Assembly (NCBI GenBank): GCA_964019055.1
Contig: OZ025214.1
Location: 5,221,858 to 5,285,857, forward strand
Source of the DNA: Anthopleura xanthogrammica
Taxonomy: Eukaryota > Cnidaria > Anthozoa > Actiniaria > Actiniidae
Direction of reading: 5' to 3'
DNA length: 64,000 nucleotides
Positions within the stretch are counted from its first letter, which is position 1; the number at the start of each line of letters is the position of its first letter. A program made the position numbers and the translations under genes. Positions 46,801 through 58,100 of this stretch are shown one piece after another. The notes under the pieces were generated by a model that searched no databases, was not told where the DNA came from, and saw only the letters and a program-made list of their open reading frames with translations.

Positions 46801-48777
46801 CAGTACTGTCTCAATGTATGACTCGACTGTGCATAATACTAGTAATATGTATAGAGTCGTATATTAAGATAGTAGGATTTTATGGATGTAAATAAAGATG
46901 TCCTTGAAAACTTTGTGTTTCATTATTGTTAATGTTTATCTCCAAAATGCATTAATTCTGTTATCAGGTCACTCTGACGTCATCGTGGAAAAGTATCAAG
47001 AAAATTATCAAAGAAGATCCAAGGTTTTCTAAATTTTCATCTAGTGACAGAGTGAGTATTCTGGCTTCAAGAATGACAAAATAATTAGGATAATAATTGT
47101 AAACAAGTCAAGGGCTCCAAATGAATACAGTCAATACCACACCACTGGGGTTGCTTTTCTTTAGAAAGTTTCAGAAGCTAAATTTTGTGCAGTAGGGTAG
47201 AGTAGGTCTTCATTAATCAAGCATTCATTGGGATGATGGGCTTTCAATTGGGCTTTCAATTGGCATGACTACTGAGCCAACATGTGTCTGTTGACAATGA
47301 TTTTTGCCTGACTGCCAGTCTTGTGTTGGCTGACTGTCGACCAGGGTTGGCCAATTAGTGGCCATGCATGGACTGAGCGTTGGCCAATAGTCAGGCAATT
47401 GTTGACCTACACCTGTCGGCTGGTCATAAAGTACATCATTACCAAGCTGATAATAGTTGAATGATACTATTAGCTAGAGTAAGTGTGTCGCAAAAACATA
47501 CTTTAGGCTTCAATTACCATTTTCTTTATACCCATTAACTTTTGCCTCTCAATTTTTCCCTGGACACAGAAACGTGAAGCTGAATTCAGTCAGTATTTAC
47601 AAGATAAACTAGCAAGTGCAAAAGTGGATTTTAGACAACTTCTTAAAGAAACCCACTTAATAACATATAAGTAAGTAACAGTAGCCATATGGTCAATGCC
47701 ACAATTCTAAGAAGACAGTATAATAAGTATATGTTAGATACAAATGTTAACTTTGTCCTTTCTTGTGCTAACTGAAAGCAGCATAGTTTTCAAAATAATA
47801 AAATCTTAATTTTTATGCTTAGATCAAAGGAACAGATAAGGGAATCAAAGAAACACCTTAAAGATATTACTACTGTACTAAAGGTAAAATATCACTGCCA
47901 CCACCATCATCATCACCACCATTATGATAATAATGAAACACTATCTATCATCATCATCTGCCACCCCCACCATCATTAATGCCACCACCATCATCATCAC
48001 TGCAACCACCACCATCATTACTACCACCACTAATCATCACTGCCACCACCACTATCATCACTGCCACCACCATCATCGCTGGCACCACCATTATCATCAC
48101 TGCCACCACCACCATCATCACGGCCACTACCACCATCATTGCCACCACCACCATCATCACTGCCACCACCATCAATACTGCCACCACCATCATCACTGCC
48201 ACCACCATCAATACTGCCACCACCATCATCATTAATGCCACCACATGCACTATCAACGTCACTGCCACCACCATCATCACTGCCACCACAATCATCACTG
48301 CCACCACCATCATCACTGCCACCATCATCATCACTGCCACCACCATCAATACTGCCACCACCATCATCATTAATGCCACCACATGCACTATCATCGTCAC
48401 TGCCACCACCATCATCACTGCCACCACCACCATCATCACTGCCACCACCATCATCACTGCCACCACCATCATCACTGGCACCACCATTATCATCACTGCC
48501 AACAGTGACCATTATCAGCATCACCACCACCATTATCATCATTACCATTAGCGGCATTGCCACTTATAATCCTAACCACGATGACAAGACCAAATTCCAT
48601 GATTTCTAACCCATTTGTAACGATTTCTTTCAGAATGACAGAAGATATTTAGTTCTAAGTTGCATGGAAGATGAACGGGAAATACTGTTACAGAACTATA
48701 TAGAGGAACTTTATCGTCGTGGTCCACCACCACCACCAACTGCTACAATGCCATCTAACTGGAACAAACTCCACTAA
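34842..48777 (+). CDS. TCERG1: Transcription elongation regulator 1 (CA150)
   Basis: Seventeen exons close in frame to 1244 residues: 34842-35039, 35497-35691, 36274-37451, 37932-38185, 38728-38868, 39210-39425, 39946-40012, 40499-40706, 41306-41514, 42051-42201, 45051-45215, 45797-45979, 46543-46722, 46968-47051, 47570-47670, 47823-47883 and 48634-48777. There are three WW domains (about residues 88-117, 570-598 and 680-707) with paired Trp and the YYY/FFF core. An acidic/basic linker ([14 protein letters not shown]) leads into about six FF domains from ~805 to the end (for example [19 protein letters not shown], then [13 protein letters not shown]). It ends in [10 protein letters not shown], as in animal CA150. 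TCERG1 is a nuclear protein that couples RNA polymerase II elongation and splicing, using WW domains for proline-rich splicing factors and FF domains for the phosphorylated polymerase tail. The Gln/Pro linker between WW1 and WW2 (132-523) is much longer than usual. The ATG lies eight bases inside its exon, so the 5' UTR must be spliced. Confidence 0.95.
35160..35232. mobile_element. Small foldback in TCERG1 intron 1
   Basis: Arms CAAGTCAAGGTTGAACTTGA and TCAAGTTCAACCTCGACTTG face each other across a ~25-bp loop. Non-coding. Confidence 0.6.
35775..35945. mobile_element. Inverted-repeat element with GGATCCAGG ends
   Basis: It opens GCCGGATCCAGGGGAGG and closes ATCCTGGATCCGCCC, with C-rich and G-rich inner segments. 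It is related in its ends to 4559-4977 and 31908-32083. It lies in TCERG1 intron 2. Confidence 0.55.
36943..37150 (+). repeat. Coding 18-bp minisatellite (QLPQPG) in TCERG1
   Basis: About twelve 18-bp units (seven with CAACTACCACAACCTGGA or near it) encode tandem PGQLPQ, with PGQLQQ and PGQHQQ variants at the downstream edge. The central units are almost identical in DNA, so the array has expanded or been homogenised recently. The unit length keeps the reading frame. It lies within the Gln/Pro linker exon. Confidence 0.95.
37490..37915. repeat. GAT-rich tract with 72-bp tandem duplicate
   Basis: Most of TCERG1 intron 3 is GAT/GGT-type sequence. Within it 37559-37630 and 37631-37702 are near-identical tandem copies containing a palindromic (ATGATC)n run and CATTACAG|GTATGA, a splice-site-like word. 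Confidence 0.85.
38400..38700 (-). mobile_element. SINE-like copy in TCERG1 intron 4
   Basis: On the minus strand it starts GAATCAAGGGTAGTGTAGTA and carries a B-box-like GGTTTGATTCC, as in the copy at 859-1098. The downstream body is diverged, and the 3' limit is uncertain. Confidence 0.45.
38949..39169. mobile_element. Foldback MITE, family L
   Basis: Outer arms TAGTCCACTTCACAGTTCC / GAACTGTGAAGGGGACTA and inner arms GCTTGCAATGATAGAGAC / GTCTCTATCATTGCAAGC. It fills most of TCERG1 intron 5 (38869-39209) and stops about 40 bp before the acceptor. Confidence 0.8.
42444..42651. mobile_element. Foldback MITE with 60-bp arms and ACAT flanks
   Basis: Arms TACAGCGCGACGCACAAAAG ... and ... CTTTTGTGCGTCGCGCTGTA pair over about 60 bp with very few mismatches. 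ACAT flanks both ends (42440-42443 and 42652-42655), a likely 4-bp target duplication. It lies in TCERG1 intron 10; a worn relative is at 32229-32410. Confidence 0.8.
43734..44012. repeat. 17-bp minisatellite in TCERG1 intron 10
   Basis: CTCCATTTCATTCCATT recurs head to tail about nine times (43770-43905), with looser variants to 44012. One strand is almost pure pyrimidine. The open frame it creates (43675-44028) is a by-product. Confidence 0.9.
45300..45493. mobile_element. Foldback MITE, family B, copy 2
   Basis: GCATTGTGGGA and TCCCACAATGC inner arms, and GAGGATGAG / CTCCACCTCA outer parts, as in the copy at 662-858. It is more diverged and lies in TCERG1 intron 11. Confidence 0.65.
47890..48560. 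repeat. CCA/CAT/ATC triplet array in last TCERG1 intron
   Basis: About 670 of the 750 bp of this intron are built from variants of CCACCATCATCACTG (15 bp). It equals the composition of the prominin array in the opposite orientation. A ~120-bp segment is duplicated (around 48170-48260 and 48345-48410, both with CCACATGCACTATCA). Long open frames on both strands are by-products. Confidence 0.92.
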
Positions 48778-51700
48778 GACATTTTTTGTCCATTATCAGC
48801 AAGGCAAGAAAATATTCTTGTATAGCACCTTAGCTGGGCTTCAACTGGTTCTCAATAGTATTTTTTTTAGATTTGTAAAAAGGATTATATTCATCAAGGA
48901 TGTTTTAAGAATAAGTTATGAAGAAAATGAGCTACAATGTCTAATGGGTTACTGCATAATTTTTTTGTATCCTGTTGGTTGAGGCTATCATTTCTTTTCC
49001 CTGCCCATCCCTCCCTCACCATTTCCCCTTCCCCCTCTGTACAATGGTCAGTTTTGGAAAGACTCCAAAGAATTGCCCATGTTGTCTAGTTCCTAATGTG
49101 TTTCAAACATTATGCAGTGGCCTTAATTTTCGCCTGTGTTTGGGTCAGGCATGCGTCATCACACTATACACCATCACTCAGGGCTAAAAATAACAACTGG
49201 TCAGTTGATACCTCGTTTCTGGCTGAACATAATGGTCAAAATGACTGGCAAGGCAAAGATTTGACTAGATGAGTTCCCATTCTGGCTGGACATTGTCTGA
49301 GATCAGCTGTTATTTTTGCCCCTGTAGACTGTGTATGGTGTGCTATGGCTAGCCATAGTGCAGAGCAGATTTTATAAAAAGTAGAAACTAGTATTTCAGG
49401 GTTACAACTAGCGTATGTTGAACTCATCCCAGTATGGGACTAGATTAATACTTATTGAATCTAGAATGCTAATTTTTTAGCATTCTGCAAACAGCCTTTA
49501 CCCTTTCATAAAAGTAGTGCTTTATGATCGTACATGGCCCTACTTTTCATCTCCCTACTCCCCACCTCCAATCTTTGTGCATCCACAGGAATCCTACAAC
49601 TACCTCGGTATGGTGGGTAATCAAAAACTCATCTTTACTGATTCTGGAGGGAGAAGTAGGACCACTTGCAGTCTAGGTTGTACAAAGTAGGGGATGAAAC
49701 AAGTGTAAATCTCTCATACAAAAAATTAAAAAGAATTCCAATTTTAGTATTTATGGTTGTAATTAGTTGTTTGCAGATGTGGTACAAAGAAACCAGGAGC
49801 TCTAGATTAGACAGAGAAGCAAGCTCAGGAATAGCTGTTATTACAGATGCATGCAAATGAAATATTTCTTTTGTTTTAAGAATCATACAAGTGAGGCTAT
49901 TGGGTCAATACAATGCTTGTTGTTTCATTTGCATCTCATTTGCATGCATCCGTAATAACAGCTATTAACATACTATAACTCGCAAACATTGGTACATTCA
50001 GCTAGCATTTTCCTTTTGTGAAATATTGTCAAGTTCTGTTCTTTGATATAAACACAGTAGCCAGCCAGACAGCATCCAAATTAATATTTTATATAACTGA
50101 CAGATAATTTTAAAGATTTTAAAGATTTTATTCTTTTTTTTTTGCATTCTATATACATTCAGGAAAATATTGCATCTGATAAGGTCTTTTAGTTAGTATA
50201 CTCTTTCTCAATAACACACCCAGAATCTCAACAGTTTGCCACTGCTACAAAGTAGGTCTTGGAAGTCAATCAAGTGTTTCCATGATGTTGGAAAACACAA
50301 AGTTTTCAAAGCTGTATGGCCATGGGATATCATGGAAATGTCTTGATTGACATCCACCCTAACCTATATTATTGTGACATTTTTTAGAATTCTGTGTGTG
50401 TTGTTGAGAACAAGTGTATATTTATTTTATAAATGTACATTCAAATTGGTAGAACAGATTTCTTATGACTGAAAAGTTAAGTGCCATGTGCATGCCTTGC
50501 CACGAAAGTGATGTTTTCTATAAATTATTCTGATTGGCTGATTTTTTTCTTGAGCAATGTGATTGGTCTGGCGTACTTGTTCAGTGATATGACCTTACCG
50601 TGTCCTTGCCATGACCGTGTCTGCACCGTGTTTCGTGCATTTGATTGGTTGAAGAAAGCGTGCCTTGCCGTGACAGTGACATTTTCTAGATTTTAATTGG
50701 CTGACTTTGTTGTGACAATGTTTGTGCCGTGACCTTTTCACAGTCGTACGAAATCTGCTATATCTTAATTGTTTGTTTTATTCCTACAAATTAAGTGCTG
50801 AAAAATGATAAACTCAAAGACACCTCCATTGGGCTTTTCTTTTCTCTTTGAACAGTAAGTTATTGTCCTTCAATAAGATGTTATTTAATACCAACGAGTA
50901 AAAAATCCCAAAACATTTGTTTTTATCCATTACAGCTTACATTTTGTTTTGGCTTCAAAAAATGGATTAACCTTGGGTACTTCTCTAGTACGTGTGTGAT
51001 ATAGTTCAATGATCATCTTCCCTAACAGCTAGGTAAGTAGTTAAAAACTAAGCAAAATAGATTTAGAATATTTCATAGACCTCTTCAGCTTGGACAGTTA
51101 ATTTTTTCCCTTTAGTATCGAGTTTGAATGTGTTCTTATACTGTGAATACAATAATTGTTCCCAAGGTGTTAACAAACATGGGAAATGCCCAAACCAAAG
51201 AAGTCTATTGACATTTCTTTTAAACCTTTCCAACTATATAGACCTGTATCAAGAAAACATTTAATAATATAAAATTTCCCTTTAACTATAGTTACTCATG
51301 TTACTCATGTTACTCATGTTATCTAATTTGAACCAGTATCAAATTCTTGAAGAAAAATTTTAATTGTCATAGCAACATTCATAAACAAAGTTTATTAGAG
51401 TCATGCTTTCGTAATGAAAATGATGTGAATATCCTTAAACTTAGAATTGCTACATTTTAAAATGCTTTAAACAGTATATTATCTATGTGTGATTGGGTAA
51501 ATAGGTTACTTTTCAATGCTTTTGCTTTAAACATTTCTAAGAGAAATCTTTTATGTCTGAATTCATTGAAAAAATGTTTGTGTTAAAAGAATATTGTGTC
51601 ACTAAAAATAAATAGCTCTTGGCATCTTACCAAGTTAAATAAATGATTTTTTTGAATGACAAATATTCATGTAAATGTTACACTTTCTTAAAGAGTAAGC

Positions 51701-52183
51701 AATTTATGAAATTGAAAGCCGAAATGGGGGAAAACTTTTTCTTATTTTTTGAACCAAATTACCTGATTATTTTGCTGATAACTTTTACAGCTCTATAAGG
51801 GAATTTTTTCAGTAGCTTAGCTTAGAGTTAATCTCTTAAAGCACTAAAGCATTCTAACTTACCCCCCTTCTCAAATTTTTGACTACATTTTGTTTAACCT
51901 AAAACTTGCTGCAATAAATGGGTAAATATACCATATGTACAAAAAAATATTTTTAATTAAATGAATTTGCTGCATGGTGAGCAGTCTTTGTCCTGTAGAT
52001 TTGGGTTTTTGTTTTCTGAATAGTTGAATACAAAGGGTATTGTTCATGGGGATTGTTGCCATGAGTTCAAAATATCTTTCTTAATATTCCCTACTGGATT
52101 TCAGTGCAGTTAATAGAACAATATAGCTCTCTTGGGCACCTGTCTTTTGCTGTTTTCCTTAGTTACTGACATTTGTTTATGGT
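48778..52183. other. Intergenic region between TCERG1 and SAXO 3' ends
   Basis: The two genes are tail to tail, so this contains the TCERG1 3' UTR. No gene is recognised. There is a foldback at 49834-49970 and another weak one at 50262-50345 (GTCAATCAAGTGTTTCCATG / CATGGAAATGTCTTGATTGAC). The rest is AT-rich and unassigned. Confidence 0.6.
49834..49970. mobile_element. Foldback element downstream of TCERG1
   Basis: Arms AGCTGTTATTACAGATGCATG and CATGCATCCGTAATAACAGCT enclose about 90 bp. Short ATTTGCATG octamer-like words repeat near both arms. Confidence 0.65.
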
Positions 52184-52189
52184 TTTATT
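52184..52189 (-). terminator. SAXO polyadenylation signal
   Basis: AATAAA on the minus strand, about 135 bp downstream of the SAXO stop codon, followed on the minus strand by T/G-containing sequence. It is the first canonical hexamer after the stop. Confidence 0.5.
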
Positions 52190-52324
52190 ATGATAAACAG
52201 AATTTCCTGGTTGAAAGTTGAACTGTGCTTTGAGAATTGAAGGAAAAGTGGAAAGGAAAAGAAATAAAAATGAGTGAATAAGGACTGCCCACCATGCTGT
52301 ACAGATTCTGATCCCAGTCTGATC

Positions 52325-53944
52325 TTAAGCAGACAAAGACAATGGCTGCACAGTTTCAGAAATAGGCTTGAAAAAGGTATGGCCCTTGGTATCATGAGAG
52401 TAACTGTATCCATTTTGAACATTTTTAACAAACTGATTGATCCTTGTTGCAGGACACACATTGGGGCGTAGACCTCGGAATGTATCGCCATATGTGGTGT
52501 TTAGGTCCATCGGGGAGGCAGACAGCGGCCTATTCACTTCATGTCTTATGGGCTTTGTTCGATCACCTTGCTGTCCCCTATAATGGCTATGCATCGTGGA
52601 CTCTCCTTCAAATCTACCAGAGGGTGGTCTGTATGGGTCTGGTCTGTGACCCTTGTGCATTGGCTGGAAATCCCAGGCCCTGTATGTATCTCCATGAGTT
52701 GTCCTGTCCTGGAAGGGCTGGTTCGATACAAATGACTGCAGCGGAGGCTTAGCACTTGCTGCTGGGGCGACATTCCACTGAGGGTAGTCATGCCTGAAGG
52801 TGGTGTCATCTTTAAATTCACCAGAAGGGGGTCGGTAGATCTCCTTCTCTCTTAATTGCCTTTTGGGAAGGTTCCACTTTCTGTACGAGAAACCAGTGGT
52901 TGTTTCGTCCTCAAATGGCGCATTTGATTGAACTGCTTCCTGCGTGGGCTTGAAACTAGAGGAAGGCAAACCTTTCTTGAACTGGAAATCGTGTTGAAAG
53001 GTAGTTATGCCAGCAAATGGTGGACCCGTCGACGGCCGGCGTTGAAGTGGCTTTTGCGACTGTGCTGGAGCAGCCCTTTTAGGAGTATAGTCCAACCTAC
53101 TTGTGGTATCTTTCTCCATTGGGCCATGAGGAGGCCTAAAATCTGAATTAAATGGCTTGATAGGTGACCTCCTCGCTACATAGTGACCAGGGAAGTCAGT
53201 TTGGTGGATGGTCTTTCCGTCCATTCTGCCGTCCTGGTTCATGCCCGCCGCAATCGGTTTCATGCTTTTGACTTTGCATTGGTCCAAATCCCATGGCCTG
53301 AACGTATCTTGGTGTACAGTGCTTCCTCCAAAAGGTCTGTTACTGGGCTGATAGTGCACTGCTGGCTTTGCAGACTCCGCTGGGGCCACCATACGACCAG
53401 GGTAATCATGTTTGTAAGTACTTTCGTCTTCGACTTTACCGTCGGGTTTAACGTACCTTTCCTTCTCGCGTTTCTTATGTGGCTCTAACTTATGGGGCAC
53501 ATAATCATACTTATAATTTGTATTACCGTCGAATGGGTCTGTCGATGCTTTAACAGAGAAATCTGGCTTGATCGGTTCAGTTCTTCCTACATTTCCATGT
53601 TTTTTGTACCGATCTTGGTATTCTGTAAAGAGGCATTTTTGCGACGTGGGTCGATTAACTGGTTTATGAGCACATCGATGCCGCCTGTTTAAATACCGAC
53701 AGAAAAAATACCATTAGCCTCTAAAACTTTAACGTTTTAGAAAATTATCACGTATTTGTTGATGAATTTTTAATAGAAAGCTTAATAAACAGCGATCATG
53801 TGGCCGATCTCGATTATGTATTGAATAGAGTTGATCGACCGATCCAAATGACCAAAAACACGATTTTCGATTGTACAAACCAAATAATATCTTTTTCACT
53901 TACCCGCAATTACAGATCTGACAAATACAAAGCGGCTGCACCAT
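52325..53944 (-). CDS. SAXO: SAXO (FAM154-like) axonemal microtubule stabiliser
   Basis: Two exons on the minus strand, 53944-53904 and 53684-52325, give 466 residues. The first exon encodes MVQPLCICQICNCG and joins in phase to RHRCAHKP; the Cys-rich CICQICNCGRHRC start is the family hallmark. The body repeats a module of about 30-35 residues with the pattern T(T/S)xxxDY...P...KP (for example TYKHDYPGRMVAPAESAKP). These are the Mn-like microtubule-binding modules of SAXO1/2. The C-terminus has GYSYSHDTKGHTFFKPI. SAXO proteins bind and stabilise axonemal and centriolar microtubules, so it should act in cilia or sperm flagella. The ATG at 53944 is the only one that keeps the Cys-rich start. An intron of 219 bp has clean GT-AG ends. 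Confidence 0.93.
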
Positions 53945-54067
53945 GTTATCTGTATATACAGACCAGATCTACATGAGTTAGTGGCGGGGAATAACGTTAG
54001 CAAGGAAGAAAGACCCTTCTTTGTGGTCTGGCGAGCGTTGTGTGTATTTACAAGCGAGTCCTGCACG

Positions 54068-54093
54068 GTTGCTATGAACGGTTGTTATGAAGC
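54068..54093. promoter_or_regulatory. Tandem X-box-like (RFX) motifs upstream of SAXO
   Basis: GTTGCTATGAAC (54068-54079) fits the RFX X-box consensus (GTTRCCATGGYAAC-like) with few changes, and a second, weaker GTTGTTATGAAGC follows at 54081. They lie about 125-150 bp upstream of the SAXO start, the usual place for RFX sites in ciliary genes. Confidence 0.5.
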
Positions 54094-54822
54094 AATACAG
54101 CTAATATAACGAGCGATCTGATTGGTTGATAATTGAATGACGTAACAATCAATCCTTTCTTAATTTACCTTTTCTGCCTAGATACTTCGAGATCTTTTTT
54201 TATTTTATTTTGCTCATTTATATTTATTTTTTTTACTTTTTTTCAAAGCATAAGAAATAATAATTTAAAATAATTTATATACGTTTTATTTATTCTTTAA
54301 TTGGATTATTATCTGCTGGATTTTCTGCTGGATTATCTTGCATTTTAACGTTTCTAAAAAAAAATCTGAATTGAAAACCTTTAATATCAATAAAATTACG
54401 TTAGTATATTCATCTTGTTTCTTTGATCTCTATTTTTTGCTCTATATTTCTTCGGATTTTAAAATTGAATTTTTAGTCTAATTTCTGGATTATTTTTTGG
54501 CTCCTTGACAACAAGAATTTTTTTGCTTCTCGAATATTCATCTGAAACCTAGTTACAGCTGCTGACAGATTTTTTTGAGTGACAGAAATGATTAATTGAA
54601 CCACAGGCTACAAACTATTTTATCTTTCTACCAAACAGATAAACAAATAGATTTTAGTATCGGTTTTTTTATCGAAAGGTAATAAAATACTAACACATCA
54701 TTTCAAAAAAAAAGGATGTATAAGAAAAATTTTCGAACCTTGACAAACAAAAGGTTAAAGTGATAAATTAAAATTGATATATTTACGTTACGTAAATAGG
54801 AAATTTGCATCCAAGCATCATC

Positions 54823-54852
54823 ACTTCCGGCTAACAGTCTATTCACTTCCGG
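54823..54852. promoter_or_regulatory. Paired ETS-type sites, POLN promoter
   Basis: ACTTCCGG occurs at 54823-54830 and 54845-54852, with starts 22 bp apart (two helical turns). They lie just upstream of the E2F-like motif in what looks like the POLN core promoter. Confidence 0.5.
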
Positions 54853-54888
54853 TTTCTTTGACGGCAAATTTGACGCGCGCGCAAATGA

Positions 54889-54902
54889 TTTTGGCGCCAA
54901 AT
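54889..54902. promoter_or_regulatory. E2F-like palindrome, POLN promoter
   Basis: TTTTGGCGCCAAAT is a palindromic match to the E2F consensus (TTTSSCGC on both strands). It precedes a candidate non-coding first exon whose donor is CAGCAG|GTAAAAC at 54953. E2F control would suit an S-phase DNA-repair gene. Confidence 0.5.
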
Positions 54903-55142
54903 CTACAAATTGTTATCAGCAAGGTCCAGCGGTCGGTCCAGCGAGTACAGCAGGTAAAACATAGAAAACTATTTGTGTGTAAAAATATTAGCTTTTTTTT
55001 ATTATTTTGCTAGCATAACATGTTTACAATTCTTCTTTTTTGAAAGCTCCTTCTTTTTATATTCCTTTGTTTTTAAAAAGTTTATTTACTTCTTTACAGT
55101 TCAACAAGAAATAGCGTTGGTTTAAACTCATCAAGTTGTCAA

Positions 55143-58100
55143 ATGGAGGCAACCAAAGAGGACAAGAAATGGGACCTTAGTATCCCAAACCAATTAAAAT
55201 CTAATCCAGTACTACGCACAGAAGGTGCACAGAGAGTTCTTGCTGTAATTAGGCAAAGATATTCAACAAACAAGAGTCAAACACCTACTAGTCATGTTTC
55301 CATGAGACTTGCTCAAGCAGCCGCTAAAACAGCAACAGAGGGTAAGCTAACTGAATGTCTGATAAAAACAAGCTTAAGATACTGAATATCTCCGTTGCCC
55401 TGTGTTTTTTCTTAAACTTGGTTTTTTCTTCTTATTTATTGCTTGTTTGTTTCTTTGTTGTTCGTTTTCTTCCTGACAGATTTACAAAGCACAAGAACTG
55501 CACCATCCTCCTCTAGTACTGCTACGAAAATTCTCGCCAACCAGACTTACAGACCAACCACAACCCAATCATCCACTGATGTTTTGAAGGAAATAAAAGA
55601 AAGGAACCTTCCTCTTCAGTGAGTATCTTTAGTTTCTGCTCAAAATATACGGTTTCTTTCTTTCTTAATTTCATGATTTGTTGTTGTTGTTTACGTCAGT
55701 TCAAGACAACCCCATCACAATCTCACTGTGAACAAAACCCCTGAAGGAAAGAGGTCTTCGTTAACCATCCCTCCTAAAGAAGCAGTTTTAGGTACAGTTA
55801 AGACTAAGTATATTATTGATTCAAAAAAATATATGATATTTTGAGGTTTAACAATAGTATCGTGATTGTTTATAAATGTTATTTTTTAGAAGCCCCAGTA
55901 TCGACGAAGAAAATAGATAACAAGACCAAACCCTCCTCTAACTATCAAATCCTAACAGTTGAATCGATGACTCAAGAACAAAGATTTAACCTAGAAAAGA
56001 CTTTATTGCAAGCAGAAGAGGTTGCATGCACTCTTGTTCATAGCGATAGCTCTTCACAGCTGAGGCCGTATGGTTGCCAGGTACGTAGAAGTGCTTTGAA
56101 ATGGCTTTCCATTATATTGTGCATTGCAAACCCAATATATTGAAGTAAAATTAATTGTCGTATTTCTTGTCCATTTGACACAGAAGAAGAGGCGTCTCGA
56201 TAAGAAAACTCCCGAGGTATCTAAGATTGAGTCTTGACTTTTTTTCGGGATATAAAGAATATTAAAATATTCTTAACATTTGTTGCAGCTCTCTGCGATT
56301 GCCTTTGCTCTTCCTTGGTCTGAAAGTTCATCCAAGCCGACCGAGAATGCTTCCACAGCAAGCCAAATTGCCTTTGTTAAGTTCCCCCTCAAAACTTCAT
56401 CGGATGAGCTTGGAGAATGGACCAGGTTGGTCTTTGTCAATTTTCACATAATGCAAAACATTGTTTTACAGATTATTCTAGAAGAGGATACATGTACATA
56501 TGTACGATTTTCTTGACATATCTTGATATCTTGCAGAAATGTAATAGGTCAAGTTATGGAATCAGAAACGAGAAAAATCTGCTACAATTCTCAAGAAATT
56601 ATAAACTGCCTACAAAGAATTCATGAATACGACAGACAGAGAGGTATTAAAAATGATATGAGGTTCCAGGCCTACCAAAAATCTTCATTCAATACCATTT
56701 GATTGTTTTACCCTCCCTCACCCTCCCTGCAACGGCACATTTTGTAATATTGGTTAAATAATTATTAAATGAATAGCTTCCCCGGATGTCCTCTCCCCTC
56801 TCGCCTCTGGTCAACTTAACGTTTAGGAGTTTTTACCAGACTTCATTACTTCAATATCAATTTCATGTGCGCTTCTGTCTAACCATTATAAATTACAAGT
56901 CTGCAGCAAATGGATATTCATGGACGTCAGGATAGCTATGTGGCTACTTGATCCAGATAACCCGCCAAAAGATTATGACCAGCTGCTTCAGAAGCTTGAC
57001 TTGAGCTTAACTTCACAGGTAGGTTGGTATTGGTATACGCTATGAGTAAATTGGGTCACTACAAAAAAATGGGTTTAGAGATGATTTCAAGAAATTTCGA
57101 ACTTTTTCCCAACAGGACGAAAGAAATAAGAATGAGTTACTGTGCCTTGATCTGAGCACCCTTGGGCCTGCTATACTGACTTTATACAATCGATTACAGG
57201 TTTGCTTAGGCATTTTTTCACAATTCCTTTTCATAGTGCTAGCTTCCTGTTGCTTTTTTAAGGAGCATTTTTCCTTTTGTTTGTTTGTTTGTTTGTTTGT
57301 TTGTTTGTTTGTTTGTTGCTTTCCAACTTTTCATCGTCTTTTATTCGCACAGGAGCAAGATTTATGGGATCTTTACTGGAATTTAGAAATGCCACTCAGC
57401 CCTATCTTAGCAAGTAAGTTGAAAAATTTTTTGTTTGAATTTAATTTCCTTCTATTCTTGTTATGTGCTTACAGAACAGGGCCGTTGCAAGCTTTGAAAA
57501 ACTGGGGGGGGGGGGCACAAAGCAACACGTGACCACGACAAATGAAAATTTAATTTCATACTTGCTTTTCTTTTCTGTCGAAAACTGGGGGCTCAAGCCC
57601 CCAGCCCCTCCCCTTGCTACGGCCCTGCAGAAGGAAAGAAGTACACTTTTAATGCATTTGGTGCGGACTGGCCTAAAAATAATTTCAAAAACGCAATTTC
57701 AAAAACTCATTGCAATAACCATTGTTTGTAATAAGTAATGGAGACACAGGGAATACAAGTTGACGCTCAAGCTTTAATGGATGCAAGTATCATTCTCAAA
57801 GTACGTTCTTTTACTCAACATAATAAAAAAAACAATGATTCGAGTACATTAATTTGTTCTCATTGACTCAAAAAGTTCAATAAACTTTTCTTGTTGTCGT
57901 TGCAGAAAAGAATCACAAAGGTTGAAGCGGAAGCTCACAAGGTGAAAATCGAAGTTATGTAATCTATATGTCATATAAATACAAAAGGTTTCACTTGTGG
58001 TCAGATCATGATCCAGTCATAGCAAGGGTGGGTCCAGGGGCCGCCAAACATACCCTTTCTCTCAATATAAATTATACGATCCTTATCAAAAATAAAAAAT

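Noticed and set aside
47924..48609. Open frames of 100-190 codons at the last TCERG1 intron
   Set aside because: They are made of His/Thr/Ile/Pro or Val/Met/Gly repeats from the triplet array, and the flanking exons splice across it in phase.
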